Shown piece after piece: positions 1-13,339 of a stretch of 21,145 nt of DNA. The stretch comes from Armadillidium nasatum (lineage: Eukaryota; Arthropoda; Malacostraca; Isopoda; Armadillidiidae), in NCBI GenBank assembly GCA_009176605.1, contig SEYY01019131.1, positions 47,501 to 68,645 of the forward strand. Reading direction: 5' to 3'. The position numbers and the translations under genes were made by a program. The notes below the pieces were generated by a model. It had not been told where the DNA came from and did not search any database. It saw nothing but the letters and a program-made list of their open reading frames with translations. The first letter of the stretch is position 1. Every line of letters starts with the position of its first letter.

Positions 1-281
1 AATTTGGAGTCTGAATTCTCTACTTTATGATTTAATTAACTACAGCTCTCTTGCAATTCATCTACTAAATTTATTTGTTCCGTCTATTTATCTCCTAATT
101 CTACTAACTATCCAAAATTCTTCGACTATTTAAAGTCCAAAATAGGGCACATTCTTTTTTCTTCTTATTTCCCCGAAATCATCATTTTAGGTGATTTCAA
201 TGTTCACCACCACCAATAGCTTTCATCTAGTTCTCATGATCTAGCCGGTGAACTCGTATAACAGCTGAGCGTATAACAGAG

Positions 282-575
282 GTGATTCTCTCTGGCATGG
301 CGGTGTATATTCCATCTTCTTTCCCTTCTACTAAACCTAATAAACCTTGGTTTAACTCTGCTTGTTCTCGTGCTATTCGCCGTACAGATGCTGCCTTCAG
401 AGATTACCGTCGTCTTGAAACTCCTGAAGCTCGTTCAATTTATATTTCATTCCGGAATCGTGCAAAATCTATTCTTCGAGACACCAAAAACTCTTTTCTC
501 CGCCAAAAATGCAATAATCTTTCCGGCTCCTCTTCTTCTCGCCCTTTCTGGCATTTTGCAAAAAATGTCAACTAA
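282..575 (+). pseudogene. LINE A ORF2 fragment: EN-RT linker region
   Basis: The open stretch encodes the segment between endonuclease and reverse transcriptase, including a KPWFNSACSRAIR block that is common in this position in arthropod LINEs. It starts right after the internal deletion in the endonuclease region and ends at a stop before the RT domain. The equivalent region at 16308-16691 in copy 3 matches it closely. It is a remnant of a larger frame and not an independent gene; its ATG is an internal methionine. Confidence 0.8.
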
Positions 576-1575
576 CTTTGCTTCTTCTCTTTCCCTCCTC
601 TAGTTTATTCTGATGGCACAACTGCCATTTTACCTTCTACTAAAGCTGAACTCTTAGCTCATACTTTGCCTCTAACTCTACCTTAGACGATTCCGGAGCT
701 ATTCCTCCTCCTTCAACCCCCTCCAACTTATTTATACCTAACATTGTAGTTTCTTCTAAAGTTGTCATATATGCTCTCTTTGAGCTTAACACTAAGAATG
801 CGTATGGTCCTGATGGTATTCCTCCTTCGGTTCTCAAAACTTGTGCTTCCGAGCTTGCACCCTGCCTTGGTAAATTATTTCGTCTTTGCCTTTCTACTTT
901 GACCTTCCTTTCTTGCTGGAAACGTGAGCTCATTCAACCTGTGCCGAAGAGAGGGACTCCTCTGAACCTTCTAACTACCATCCTATTTCTTTAACTTCCG
1001 TTCTTTCTAAACTTTTCGAATCTATCTTTAACAGCAAAATTTGGAAACACCTGAATTCCTCTAATCTTATCTCTGATCGCCAATATGGCTTTCGCAAAGA
1101 ACGTTCTATTATTGATCTTCTTTCCCTACTTTCTGACTCTTGGTCCTCCGTTTTTCGGTGGGTTTCGGTGAATCTTTCGCTGTGGCGCTAGACATATCGA
1201 AAACCTTCGATAGAGTCTGGCACAAAGCTTTGATTTCCAAACTTCCCTCTTTCGGAATCTATCCTTCTCTCTAATTTCCTTTCCGGTCGTTCTATAGCAG
1301 CTATTGTAGACGGCCACAGTTCTTCCTATAAATCTATAAATGGTGATGTTCCTCAAGGATCTGTTCTATCTCCAACTCTTTTTCTAATTTTCAATAATGA
1401 TCTTCTCTCTATTACTTCGTCTCCTATACACATCTATACCGATGACTCCACCCTTCATTACTCCTTTCAATTTGAAAGACGTCCCTCCCAACAGCAGTTG
1501 ATAGATTCAAGAAGGATGGCCTTGGAGCAACTGACCTCTGATCTTCCTTGTATTTCAAATTAGGGTAGAGAAAAC

Positions 1576-2272
1576 ATGGTCGTTTTCAATGCCTCAAAAA
1601 CTCAAATCCTCCATCTTTCTACTCGACACAATCTTCCACACAACTATGATATCTTCTTCGAAAACACTCAACTCAAACCTTCATCTGTCCTCAATATTCT
1701 CGGTGTTTCTTTTTCTCGTGATCTTTCTTGGAAAGATCACATTATTTCTCTCCTTAAACAAGCTTCTAAGAGTTTGGGTGTTCTGAGGCGCCTTCGTGGT
1801 TTTTTTTACGCCACCCCAGTTGCTTGCTCTGTATAGGGGTGTTGTTCGCCCCTGTATGGGGTACGCCTCGCACATCTGGGGTGGTTCCAAACATACAGCT
1901 CTTCTTGAAAAGGTGGAGTCTAGGGCCTTTCATCTTATAAACTCTTTTGCTCTTGCTAACTCTCTCCAATCTCTTTCTTCCCGTCGAATTGTTGCGTCCC
2001 TTTCTCTATACTATCGCTATTACAACAGGCATTGCTCTTCTGAACACTCACGTCGCATACCTCCTCCATTGAGAAGGGCTCGTGCGATACTACTTTCTAC
2101 ACAGTCTCATCTTTTCTCTGTCCTACTCTCCTACCCTAGAATTAACCGCTTTGCTCACTCTTACATGTACTCTACTGGTAAAGTCTGGAACACACTCCCT
2201 TTATCTATTTTCCCAACTTCCTTTGACTTGCACACTTTTAAGCGCTGTGTGTCGGGTTACGTCGGCCATTAG
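1576..2272 (+). pseudogene. LINE A ORF2 C-terminal region after the RT core, split by a frameshift
   Basis: Positions 1576-1800 encode the post-YADD segment with KTQILHLSTRHNLP and a LNILGVSFS block (RT thumb region). The frame is then lost at a run of T around 1799-1807 and resumes in the next frame to 2272, encoding the YRGVVRPC, YASHIWGG and GKVWNTLPLS blocks. The same order is seen in copies 2, 3 and 4. The stop at 2270-2272 follows a Val-Gly-His end and matches the family terminus. Confidence 0.85.
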
Positions 2273-2298
2273 CGACCAGATTCAGAACGTTCCCCAAT

Positions 2299-2339
2299 TC
2301 TGGTGGAATTTGGTGGGCCTCCGGCCTTTGCTCACCAGA
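2299..2339 (+). other. Stem-loop at the 3' end of LINE A
   Basis: TCTGGTG (2299-2305) pairs with CACCAGA (2333-2339), a 7-bp stem with an inner GGCC/GGCC hairpin. It sits directly before the (TA)n tail. LINE reverse transcriptases of several clades recognise a 3' stem-loop followed by a short repeat, so this could be the priming signal. That role is inference. Confidence 0.4.
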
Positions 2340-2340
2340 G

Positions 2341-2473
<133 letters not shown>

Positions 2474-2848
2474 ATGCTATTTGTTTGAAGCGAGATATAG
2501 CCTCCAAAACTTTGGGAATATTTGAAATTTCGTCAAAAATGGACCTTTCTTGAAGGCTATATCTCGAAACCAACGAATCGCATTGAATAAAGTATAGAGA
2601 GGAATTTGTAGCCCCATCCCTCCTCTATACAACCATCAAAAATAAATGAATGTTTTAGTTGTAGTTTTTTTGTTTTAATTTTTTTTCCGAAAAGGTGGAT
2701 TTTTTGCTTTCAAAAGAAATATTTATTCGATAGTTGTTCCGTTTAAGGCTTATAACTTTTTTCCTATAACTCTAGGAACAAAAATCTGTTACAAGTTTTT
2801 GTTGCCAATAGAATTCTGAATATACAGTACAAATTTCAGGTCATTCCG
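2474..2848. other. Spacer with a 13-bp inverted repeat, no gene
   Basis: The only structure seen is a perfect inverted repeat, CGAGATATAGCCT (2491-2503) against AGGCTATATCTCG (2554-2566), with a 50-nt loop, and a weaker TATAGAG/CTCTATA pair near 2596 and 2630. No open frame resembles a known protein. The stretch ends where LINE A copy 2 begins. Confidence 0.5.
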
Positions 2849-3575
2849 ATCTTTCTAAAGATTTCGAATCTATCTTTAATTAACAGGAAGATTTGGAAAA
2901 ATCTCAATTCTCCTAATCTTACCTCTGATCGCCAGTATTCCTTTTGTCAAGCAAAGCTTTAATGGTGATCTTCTTTCCCTTCTTTCTGACTCTTGTCCCT
3001 TCGCTCATCGTCATTTCGGTAAATCTATTGCTGTCGCGCTTTACATATCGAAAGTTTTCGCTAGAGTCTGTCGCAAAGCTTTCAATTTCCAAACTTTCCT
3101 ATCCCCAACACTCTTTCTGCTTTTTATTAATAACCTTCTCTCTCTTACTTCATTTCCTATCCAACCCTATGCCGATGACTCCACCTTTTATTACTCTTTT
3201 TAATTTGAAAGGCACCCTTCAAACAGCAGTTAATAGAGGCTCTTTTTAATTTGAAAGGCACCCTTCCCAACAGCAGTTAATAGAGGCAAGGGCGGAAGCT
3301 TTGGGGCAACTGACCCCTGATATATCTCGCATTTCAAATTTATATATAAAATTTGTTCAAAATTTTGTTTCAATGCCACCAAAACTCAATTCCTCTATCT
3401 CTCTGCTCGACACAATTATATTACTTCTATTCCTAAACAAGCTTCTAAGAGGTTAGGTGTTTTGAGGCGCCTTCAGAATTTCTTCACACCAGCCCAGTTG
3501 CTTGCTTTTTATACGAGTGTTATTCACCCATGTACGGGAAATACATCACATATCTGTGGTGATTCCACACATACC
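2849..3575 (+). mobile_element. LINE A copy 2, 5'-truncated and internally deleted
   Basis: The sequence is collinear with copy 1 from about position 1003 (SKLFESIFN region) to the WGGSTHT block, with the section between RT motifs A and B mostly lost. YADD is intact at 3168-3179. The C-terminal part breaks off at about 3575, where Penelope-like coding sequence begins. Stops and frameshifts are abundant. Confidence 0.85.
3194..3286 (+). repeat. 46/47-bp tandem duplication inside LINE A copy 2
   Basis: Units at 3194-3239 and 3240-3286 both begin CTCTTTTTAATTTGAAAGG and end in CAGCAGTTAATAGAGG, differing by a one-base indel and a substitution. Other LINE A copies have one unit here, so this is a local duplication. 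Confidence 0.85.
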
Positions 3576-3577
3576 TT

Positions 3578-3977
3578 CTAACAATATCATCTTACAAAAA
3601 GGTCTTCAAACCCCCAAAAGCTCCTAACCCTCCTTGTATCTATAACATCCCTTGTTCTGGCTGTAATTTAAACTACATAGGTGAAACCATAGACTATAAA
3701 AGAAGACAATACCAACACAAACACGACTTAAATATAGATAATCTAAATTCTGCCCTTACCCAACACAGACAAAATAACAACTATTTCATAAACCTTAACA
3801 ATAGCGGCATCATCAAAAACAAATAATTACAACAAAAGAAAAATAGCTGAATCCTTCTGCATACGTAATATACCAAACTATAACCAGAGCACAGGCGACT
3901 ATAAAATAGATCATTTACAAAAAGCTATGATGCTCCGTTCTCCTTTCTACAAATCTTTATACAACAACCAACCATAG
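3578..3977 (+). pseudogene. Penelope-like element C-terminus with GIY-YIG endonuclease domain (type 1), frameshifted
   Basis: Frame 3578-3826 encodes a Cys-containing GIY-YIG start (IYNIPCSGCNLNYIGET) followed by Arg/His-rich residues (RRQYQHKHD), then hits a stop at 3824. A frame change at about 3837 restores homologous sequence (RKIAESFCIRNIPNYN, then MLRSPFYKSLYN) to a stop at 3975-3977; its AES carries the expected downstream acidic residue. GIY-YIG fused behind a reverse transcriptase is the hallmark of Penelope-like elements, but the RT part is absent here. The fragment is non-functional. Confidence 0.75.
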
Positions 3978-4024
3978 CATAAACGACATGAGGCTTCTAT
4001 AACAAGACAGTCACATCATCTCAA

Positions 4025-4055
4025 CTTGAAAGAGGCTCCAAGAAGGAGCGAAAGC
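4025..4055 (+). other. Possible decayed hammerhead-like hairpin downstream of the Penelope-like tail
   Basis: GCTCC (4035-4039) pairs with GGAGC (4045-4049) around a 5-nt loop, followed directly by GAAA (4050-4053) and preceded by CTTGAAAGAG. A hammerhead core is CUGANGA, stem II, GAAA. Here the first box has an extra base and is imperfect. Penelope-like elements are known to carry hammerhead motifs, so the location fits, but stems I and III were not established. Confidence 0.25.
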
Positions 4056-4143
4056 TTGTTGTATTAATCAATTTTTATGGTGTATTTAAATAAACTGTAA
4101 TCTCTCATTAACGCATTGGTTAACCTAGGGTTTAATAAACAAA

Positions 4144-4846
<703 letters not shown>

Positions 4847-4931
4847 GATGGAATTTACGAAAATACTTTTCCATTTTAATTTATTCCTAAAGTTCCAAGT
4901 GGAAAAAGTATTAATTAACGAGTGTCTCACT

Positions 4932-5426
4932 AATATCTTCAGACCCACTCTTCATTTTCCTACTGTACCCAAATAAAAAATATACTTAAAACTTCTGTAT
5001 ATAAGATCACTTACATCTCAACTTAATAGAAATATTCTTACTAAAATTGAAGCTACATTCCCGCAACGCCAGTTCATTCTTATAAATTATAACTCCCTCT
5101 CAATTTATAGTTTCTTCAGACACAAAGAATCTCACCCAATGCTTCTCAGATCCTCATTAATTTATTTATTGAAGTGTACCAGCTGTAATGCGGAATATGT
5201 AGGCCAAACTGGTCTACAATTAAAAGTAAGGATTGATAAGCATAGTAGAGTTTCCTTTGGAACAGACCATCCTCTTTGCTCTCCTGTATACTCTGCCATT
5301 AAAGACTATGGACATACCCACCCTTTTCCTTCATTAAATTTCTCTGTTCTTCAACATGCATCTTCCCTTCTTGATCGTAGGATTTTGAGTTTTATATATA
5401 AAAACTCATTACCAATCTTTAATTGA
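4932..5426 (+). pseudogene. Penelope-like element C-terminus with GIY-YIG domain (type 2), one internal stop
   Basis: One frame runs from about 4932 to the stop at 5424-5426, broken only by TAA at 4974-4976. It encodes the RT-to-endonuclease linker (SLTSQLNRNIL, then SFFRHKESHPMLLRSS) and the GIY-YIG core IYLLKCTSCNAEYVGQTG, then RIDKH. The expected downstream catalytic Glu is not seen: the LLDRRIL block continues SFIYKN. The ATG at 5139 is internal, not a start. It differs clearly from the fragment at 3578-3977, so two Penelope-like families are present. The RT core is absent. Confidence 0.78.
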
Positions 5427-5448
5427 TCAAGCTTCTTCTATTCTCCTT

Positions 5449-5949
5449 TTCAGAAAGGGGGAGCGGGCATTTTCGATGGGAGATTTTGTTGATTATTGTT
5501 CTTTAAAATAAAATTTTTAATTTTCACAACAGAAAGATCAAACTTAGGGTATCAGTATAATTGGGGGACTATACAGATTTTTTGCATTCCTATAAAATTT
5601 CTGTAGAGGGTATGGTTTGGGAGATAATTCACCAAAACTTCAAATGGCCTCAGCTCAAAATTTGTTCAACTTTTTTTAATTTTTTTCAAGAAAGGTACTG
5701 AATGATGTAAAAGCATATTCCTTTAAGTGTTGTTTTAGATTGAAACAATCCTTCATGGGGTTTTTGTGTTTTGAAATTTTTTTGAGAAATTTCTCACCCC
5801 AACTTCAAATGACAAAAATTCAAAATTTGCTTAACAATTTTTCTTCACTTTTTCAGAAAACTTAAAGGAATGCTATAGATACATTTTCATCTAAGGGTTG
5901 TTTTTGATTGAAGCACTCCTTCTTGGTGTTTTTAGGATTTTTAGGGATT

Positions 5950-5986
<37 letters not shown>

Positions 5987-6795
5987 AATAAATAAATAAA
6001 ATAAGTAAATAAATACCATGAAGGATTGTTTGAACCAAAAACAACCCTTAGATGAAAACGTGTCTATATGATCCTCCAATCTTTTCTGAAAAAATAAAAA
6101 AAAAAGTTGTTGAGCAAATTTTGAACTGGTGTCATTTGAAGTTGGGATGAGAAATTTTTCTTGAAAAAAACCTCCCTTCAAATGATCCCAGTTCAAAATT
6201 TGCATAAAAACTTTTTTATTTTTTCAGAAAAGTTAGGAGGATCATATAGACACATTTTTTTCTAAGGGTTGTTTTTGATTGAATCAATCCTTCTTGGTTA
6301 TTTCATGGCTTTTATGGATTTTTTTTCCAAATTATTTTTTTTTAATCCCTAAAAATACCATGGAGTGCTTCAATTAAAAACAACTCTTAGACGAAGATGT
6401 ATCTATATCATTAAGTTTTTATGAAAAAAAATTGTTGAGCAAATTTTGAATTTTTGTCATTGTGAGAAATTTCTCAAAAAATCCCTTGAAGGATTGTTTC
6501 AATCTAAAACAACTCTTAGAGGAATATGCTTCTATATCATTCAACTATCTTTCCTGAAAAAAATTTAAAAAAAAAGTTATTGAGCAAATTTTGAGCTGGG
6601 GCCATTTGAGGTATTGGTGAATTATCTCCCAAAATATCCCCCTACAGAAATTTTACAAGAATGCAAAAATCTGTATCGTACCCAATTATACTTATATAAG
6701 AAGTTTGATCTTTCTGTTATAAAAATTAAAATTATTATTTCAAAAAATAATAATTGACAAAAATGGGACCAAAAATGTCAGCTGTCCTTTCTGAA
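5449..6795. mobile_element. 1.35-kb fold-back element: long palindrome of six inverted/direct units
   Basis: TTCAGAAAGG (5449-5458) mirrors CCTTTCTGAA (6786-6795). The arms stay collinear as inverted repeats inwards, for example AACAGAAAGATCAAACTT near 5528 against AAGTTTGATCTTTCTGTT near 6703, and AGATAATTCACCAA near 5620 against its complement near 6610. The centre is near 6123-6160. Each arm is built from a ~120-150-bp unit (CTTCAAATGAC, CAAAATTTGCT, TTTTTCAGAAAA, GGTTGTTTTTGATTGAA, CTCCTTC). Units lie at about 5635+, 5788+, 6016-, 6174+, 6357- and 6482-. No open frame of note. ATTCTCCTT (5440-5448) and ATTCACCTT (6795-6803) could be a degenerate target duplication. FB/Galileo-like fold-back architecture is a comparison only. 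Confidence 0.8.
5946..6016. repeat. (AAAT)n microsatellite inside the fold-back element
   Basis: AAAT repeats with a few slips lie between units 2 and 3 of the palindrome. The matching place on the other arm (about 6325-6355) is only A/T-rich, so the repeat expanded on one side. Confidence 0.9.
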
Positions 6796-8600
<1,805 letters not shown>

Positions 8601-8809
8601 GTTAAAACTAGGGATGGAGCGATACCAAAATTTTTACCGATACCGATACCTAAAAATTCCCCGAAGCCGATACCCGATACCTGAAAATATGCCGATACTA
8701 CTACCGATACCGATACTTTACTCCTATACAAATTTTTTGCCGATACCGGTATCGGAAAATATGCCGATACTTGCCGATACCGATACTTCACTCCATCCCT
8801 AGTTAAAAC
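8601..8809. mobile_element. hAT-type MITE family 1 with perfect 8-bp target duplication
   Basis: The element proper is 8609-8801 (193 bp) with perfect 11-bp terminal inverted repeats TAGGGATGGAG and CTCCATCCCTA. It is bracketed by GTTAAAAC at 8601-8608 and 8802-8809. An 8-bp duplication plus termini of the form YARNG is diagnostic of hAT superfamily insertion. The interior is packed with CCGATACC/CGATAC direct repeats on one strand, which could be subterminal transposase-binding repeats (inference). It encodes no transposase, so it would depend on an autonomous hAT elsewhere. The perfect duplication suggests a fairly recent insertion. Confidence 0.92.
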
Positions 8810-8839
8810 CATTGAATTCGGTCGATTTAAACAGTTTAA

Positions 8840-9089
8840 TCAATAGCCAGTGCTAAAGACTCCCTATTGCAAAGGCACTTATACAAAGGAAGGAATCCTG
8901 GGAGATGCTTTATATCTCTTGTTAAGAGGTGAACTTAACTTGGATTCTGAAGGAGGCATGGTTTAATGTGTTTCAGCCTTTACTGAAGGTGTGATTTACC
9001 TCCTTCAAGAGTTGAGCTGATTTAAGGTTCAACAGTCGGGAAACTGACTTTAAACCTTTGAGGGTTTTTTTTTTTTTTTTTTTTTTTTT
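8840..9089 (+). ncRNA. Hairpin-rich stretch ending in T25, possible Pol III-type transcript or SINE
   Basis: The stretch is less AT-rich than its surroundings. Visible stems are CTCCC/GGGAG (8860-8864 with 8900-8904), GTTAAG/CTTAAC (8921-8939), a 9-bp TGAAGGAGG/CCTCCTTCA pair (8948-8956, 8999-9007) enclosing TTCAG/CTGAA, and a terminal AAGGTT/AACCTT hairpin (9024-9058) just before a run of 25 T (9065-9089). GGTTCAA at 9026-9032 is partly like a Pol III B box and TAGCCAG at 8844-8850 like an A box, but both are imperfect. I recognise no RNA family. Confidence 0.22.
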
Positions 9090-9093
9090 GTAA

Positions 9094-9131
9094 CAGCATT
9101 TTTGCTGAGAAACGATGGGCAATATCGTTTC
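9094..9131. other. Two adjacent perfect hairpins after the T tract
   Basis: CAGCA/TGCTG (9094-9098, 9103-9107) and GAAACGAT/ATCGTTTC (9109-9116, 9124-9131, 7-nt loop) stand side by side. Their function is unknown. The following sequence to 9403 is AT-rich with nothing recognised. Confidence 0.5.
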
Positions 9132-9400
9132 ATTTAACATATTTATAAAAACTGTAAATTAATAACATCTTAAAGTTAGAACTCACAAATCCGAACCGCT
9201 CGAAATAAACTACGTTTACCAATTTACACTTTACCATCTTGTAATTTATTTTTCATGTAAATAAATTTTTAAAAATTAATACTGTTTAATTTCTGCCACA
9301 TTGGAATTGTCTAGCACACGTTATTTTTTATATTAAAAGGTTAAGGGGACCTAATAAATTTTATCACCATCAATAATATTAGAAAGGGTCTTACAACTTC

Positions 9401-9403
<3 letters not shown>

Positions 9404-9494
<91 letters not shown>
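9404..9494. repeat. (TA)n microsatellite at the 3' end of LINE B
   Basis: The TA tract lies directly beyond the 3' hairpin of the minus-strand LINE B, in the position of a LINE tail. Confidence 0.97.
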
Positions 9495-10559
<1,065 letters not shown>

Positions 10560-10560
<1 letters not shown>

Positions 10561-11421
10561 GGACAAAAGCCTGAACCCTACCAAAATCCATCAGAGTTGG
10601 AGAAATAACAGAAACCTGATCAAATTCACCAGAGTTAGAAAGAAGTCAGCATCTTAACCAGTTAATGGCCAATGTGTCTCGATACACGGCGTCCGAAAGT
10701 GTGCAAGTCAAAGGAAGTTGGGAAAATAGATAAAGGGAGTGTGTTCCAGATTTTACCAGTTGAATACATGTAAAGTCTCAGAAAGAGACTAAGAGAGAAT
10801 TAGTGAGAGCGTAAGTTAAGACGAAAAGCCCTAGACTCCACCCTTTCAAAGAAAGCTGTGAGTGGACCATCCCTGATGTGTGACGCATGCTTTATAAAGG
10901 TGCGAACAATACCCCTGTAAAAAGCAAACAACTCGAGTGGTGAAAAAATTACGAAGGTGCCTAAGAACTCCCAACCTCCTGGATACTTGTTTAGAAAGAG
11001 AGAGAATGTTTTCTTTCAAAGAAAGATCAACGAGAAAATTAAGGACGGACGAAAGTTTAAGTTGTGTTTTCGAAGATGTCATAGTTTCGTGGAAGGCTGT
11101 GTCAGTACAGAGATGGAGGGGCTGAATTTTTGAGACATTGAAAACAACCTTATTTTCTCTGCTCCAGATTGAAATAATGAAAGATCAGAGATCAATTGCT
11201 CCAAGTCCATCATTCTTGCGTCAATTAACTGACGTTGGAAGTGGCGTCTTTCAAATTGGAAAGAGTAATGAAGGGTGGAGTCATTAGCATAGGTGTGGAC
11301 ACGTAATTAAGTAATTGACGTCTTTAATGAAAACTAGAAAAAGAGTTGGAGTTAGAATAGATCTCTGAGGAACACCACTATTAATAGATTTAAAGGAAGA
11401 ATTGTGGCAGTCTACTACAGC
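10560..11421 (-). mobile_element. LINE A copy 4, 5'-truncated, minus strand
   Basis: Reverse-strand sequence matches copies 1 and 3 from the VDGH/SINSGVPQ region (RT motif B) to the 3' UTR. The YADD box reads YAND (plus-strand 11280-11291), a lost catalytic Asp. The segment between the WGGST and GKIWNTLPLS blocks is shortened. The 3' end at about 10560 corresponds to the CACCAGAGG end of copy 1. The 5' end abuts a T19 tract. Confidence 0.85.
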
Positions 11422-11800
11422 TTTTTTTTTTTTTTTTTTTACAGTTCACCACCACTCACTCAGTTCAAGGAGGGGACGTATGCAATTGAGAAAGGAGAAA
11501 GAAAACCCACCCAGAAACAGAACCTAACGCACATCTCAGGTGGGCACAGACGGAAGCATTGAAGAGAGGAAAATTAAATGCAGGAGGAAAAACAGATGAT
11601 GGTAGAGTTCCACAGCACAGAGGTGGCTGGAAAGGAAGCACCACAACAGGCATGCCTGGGGTTTCCAGTATCCACACAAAATTCGTGCAAATGCAAGGCA
11701 CCCCTTGTGCAAAGAGGGCGACACAATGGAGGTAGAATGCGAGAGACCAATTTCCCTCGAACACCTGCCTTTGTAATGTAAGCCAATGAAATTAGTTACT
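11422..11800 (-). mobile_element. Unidentified poly(A)-tailed sequence, minus strand
   Basis: The T19 at 11422-11440 reads as a poly(A) tail on the minus strand, preceded by ~350 bp of higher-GC sequence ending GGTGAACTGT before the A run. Minus-strand open frames (for example 11764-11465 and 11786-11574) match no family I know. A retroposed transcript or the 3' UTR of another LINE are both possible. No AATAAA was seen close to the tail. Its left (tail) edge meets LINE A copy 4. Confidence 0.4.
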
Positions 11801-11807
11801 TTAAAAA

Positions 11808-11900
11808 ATATAGTATCAGTATCGGTCATTTTTAGCTGATACCGATACCTGAAAGCTCGATACCGATACTTAACTCCATCTTTAATATATATATATATAT
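11808..11900. mobile_element. MITE family 1, truncated right half, plus short (TA)n
   Basis: Contains TATCAGTATCGG, TGATACCGATACCTGAAAG and CGATACCGATACTTAACTCC, aligning with the right part of the full copies and almost exactly with 20521-20590. The terminus reads CTCCATCTTTA, a decayed form of CTCCATCCCTA, and runs into (TA)n at 11885-11900. The left half is missing. Confidence 0.75.
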
Positions 11901-12028
11901 GAGTCATTTACATAAGAATATCCAAGCTCACAGTGGGTGCGGATGTAACTGGGACTGGTAACCATATGAGGAACATTGCCTGGTCTAGAAATTAAAAGAT
12001 CTTCAGTGGTGGGTGGGAAGTCAAGATG
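11886..12028 (-). other. Short open stretch of unknown origin
   Basis: Minus-strand translation from 12028 stays open for about 47 codons (DFPPTTEDLLISRPGN, then THCELGYSYVNDS) until it enters the TA repeat. TTTTAATTTCTAG within it could act as a splice acceptor. It might be an exon of the gene at 13175-14612 or part of the poly(A)-tailed sequence. I do not recognise the protein. Confidence 0.2.
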
Positions 12029-12133
12029 TCAGTTTTTGTTAAAATTTGAACTCTCACAGAATTCCTTGTCTATCAACTTACTTATGTCTTAAAACTTCCG
12101 TACAACTATATTTTGCTTAATAAACTCAAATCA

Positions 12134-12987
<854 letters not shown>

Positions 12988-13174
12988 TTTTTGTAATTAT
13001 TTTACCAGTTTACTGAAATATTTGAGTATTTCAGCTCTTACGATATAGAGTAATAAATTGTCCTTTCAGTAAAATCATATTGAGTATTCATTATAAATGA
13101 TATGTCAGCAATTCTTAATATAAATCAGGGAATTAAAAATATTAATGAATATTCTAGATAAAAAAAAATAATAC

Positions 13175-13339
13175 CGGTATGATCATTGCATCTTTTTTTG
13201 GTGAGATGTTTCTTTTGAAGGAAAATAGCCGAAGACGATCACCATACAGATCAAAATTGGCATAAGATGGTGCTGACGTCTGAGAGTTCAGAACAGTAAA
13301 TATCTTAACACCAGATTGCACAATAAGGCCAATAGATAT
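13175..13339 (-). CDS. Second visible coding exon of the minus-strand host gene, 55 codons
   Basis: The exon follows AATTATTTTAG and ends at ATACCG|GTATTA. It is exactly 165 nt and open in phase 0, matching the phase-0 end of the exon at 13437-14612. It encodes a stretch with VQSGVKIFTVLNSQTS and LYGDRLRLFSFKRN, and has no methionine start, as expected for an internal or terminal exon. If the last donor is not used, the frame stops about eight codons further on, so it could also be the final exon. I recognise no domain. The acceptor is well supported, the donor less so. Confidence 0.5.

Larger units (their letters stand above)
1..2340 (+). mobile_element. LINE A copy 1, decayed APE-type non-LTR retrotransposon, 5' end outside window
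   Basis: Conceptual translation with frame changes gives a single ORF2-like protein. The endonuclease piece carries the GDFN motif (190-201). The EN-RT linker lies at 282-575. Reverse transcriptase blocks follow: a GPDG block near 808-820, LDISKTFD (motif A, about 1187-1210), a PQGSVLSPT block near 1350, and YTDD (1435-1446) where the catalytic box is normally YADD. The C-terminal domain ends in a natural-looking stop at 2270-2272. Compared with the copy at 15541-18317, about 360 bp of endonuclease is missing where position ~252 joins ~268. Frameshifts and stops are frequent, so this copy is dead. The clade is not settled; Jockey- or CR1-like architecture is plausible. Confidence 0.9.

Noticed and set aside
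640..933. Minus-strand open frame of 97 codons
   Set aside because: It lies antisense to the LINE A RT region and has no similarity of its own.
5788..6620. Repeat-and-spacer appearance resembling a CRISPR array
   Set aside because: Units alternate in orientation, vary in length and are AT-rich palindromic arms; the setting is eukaryotic.
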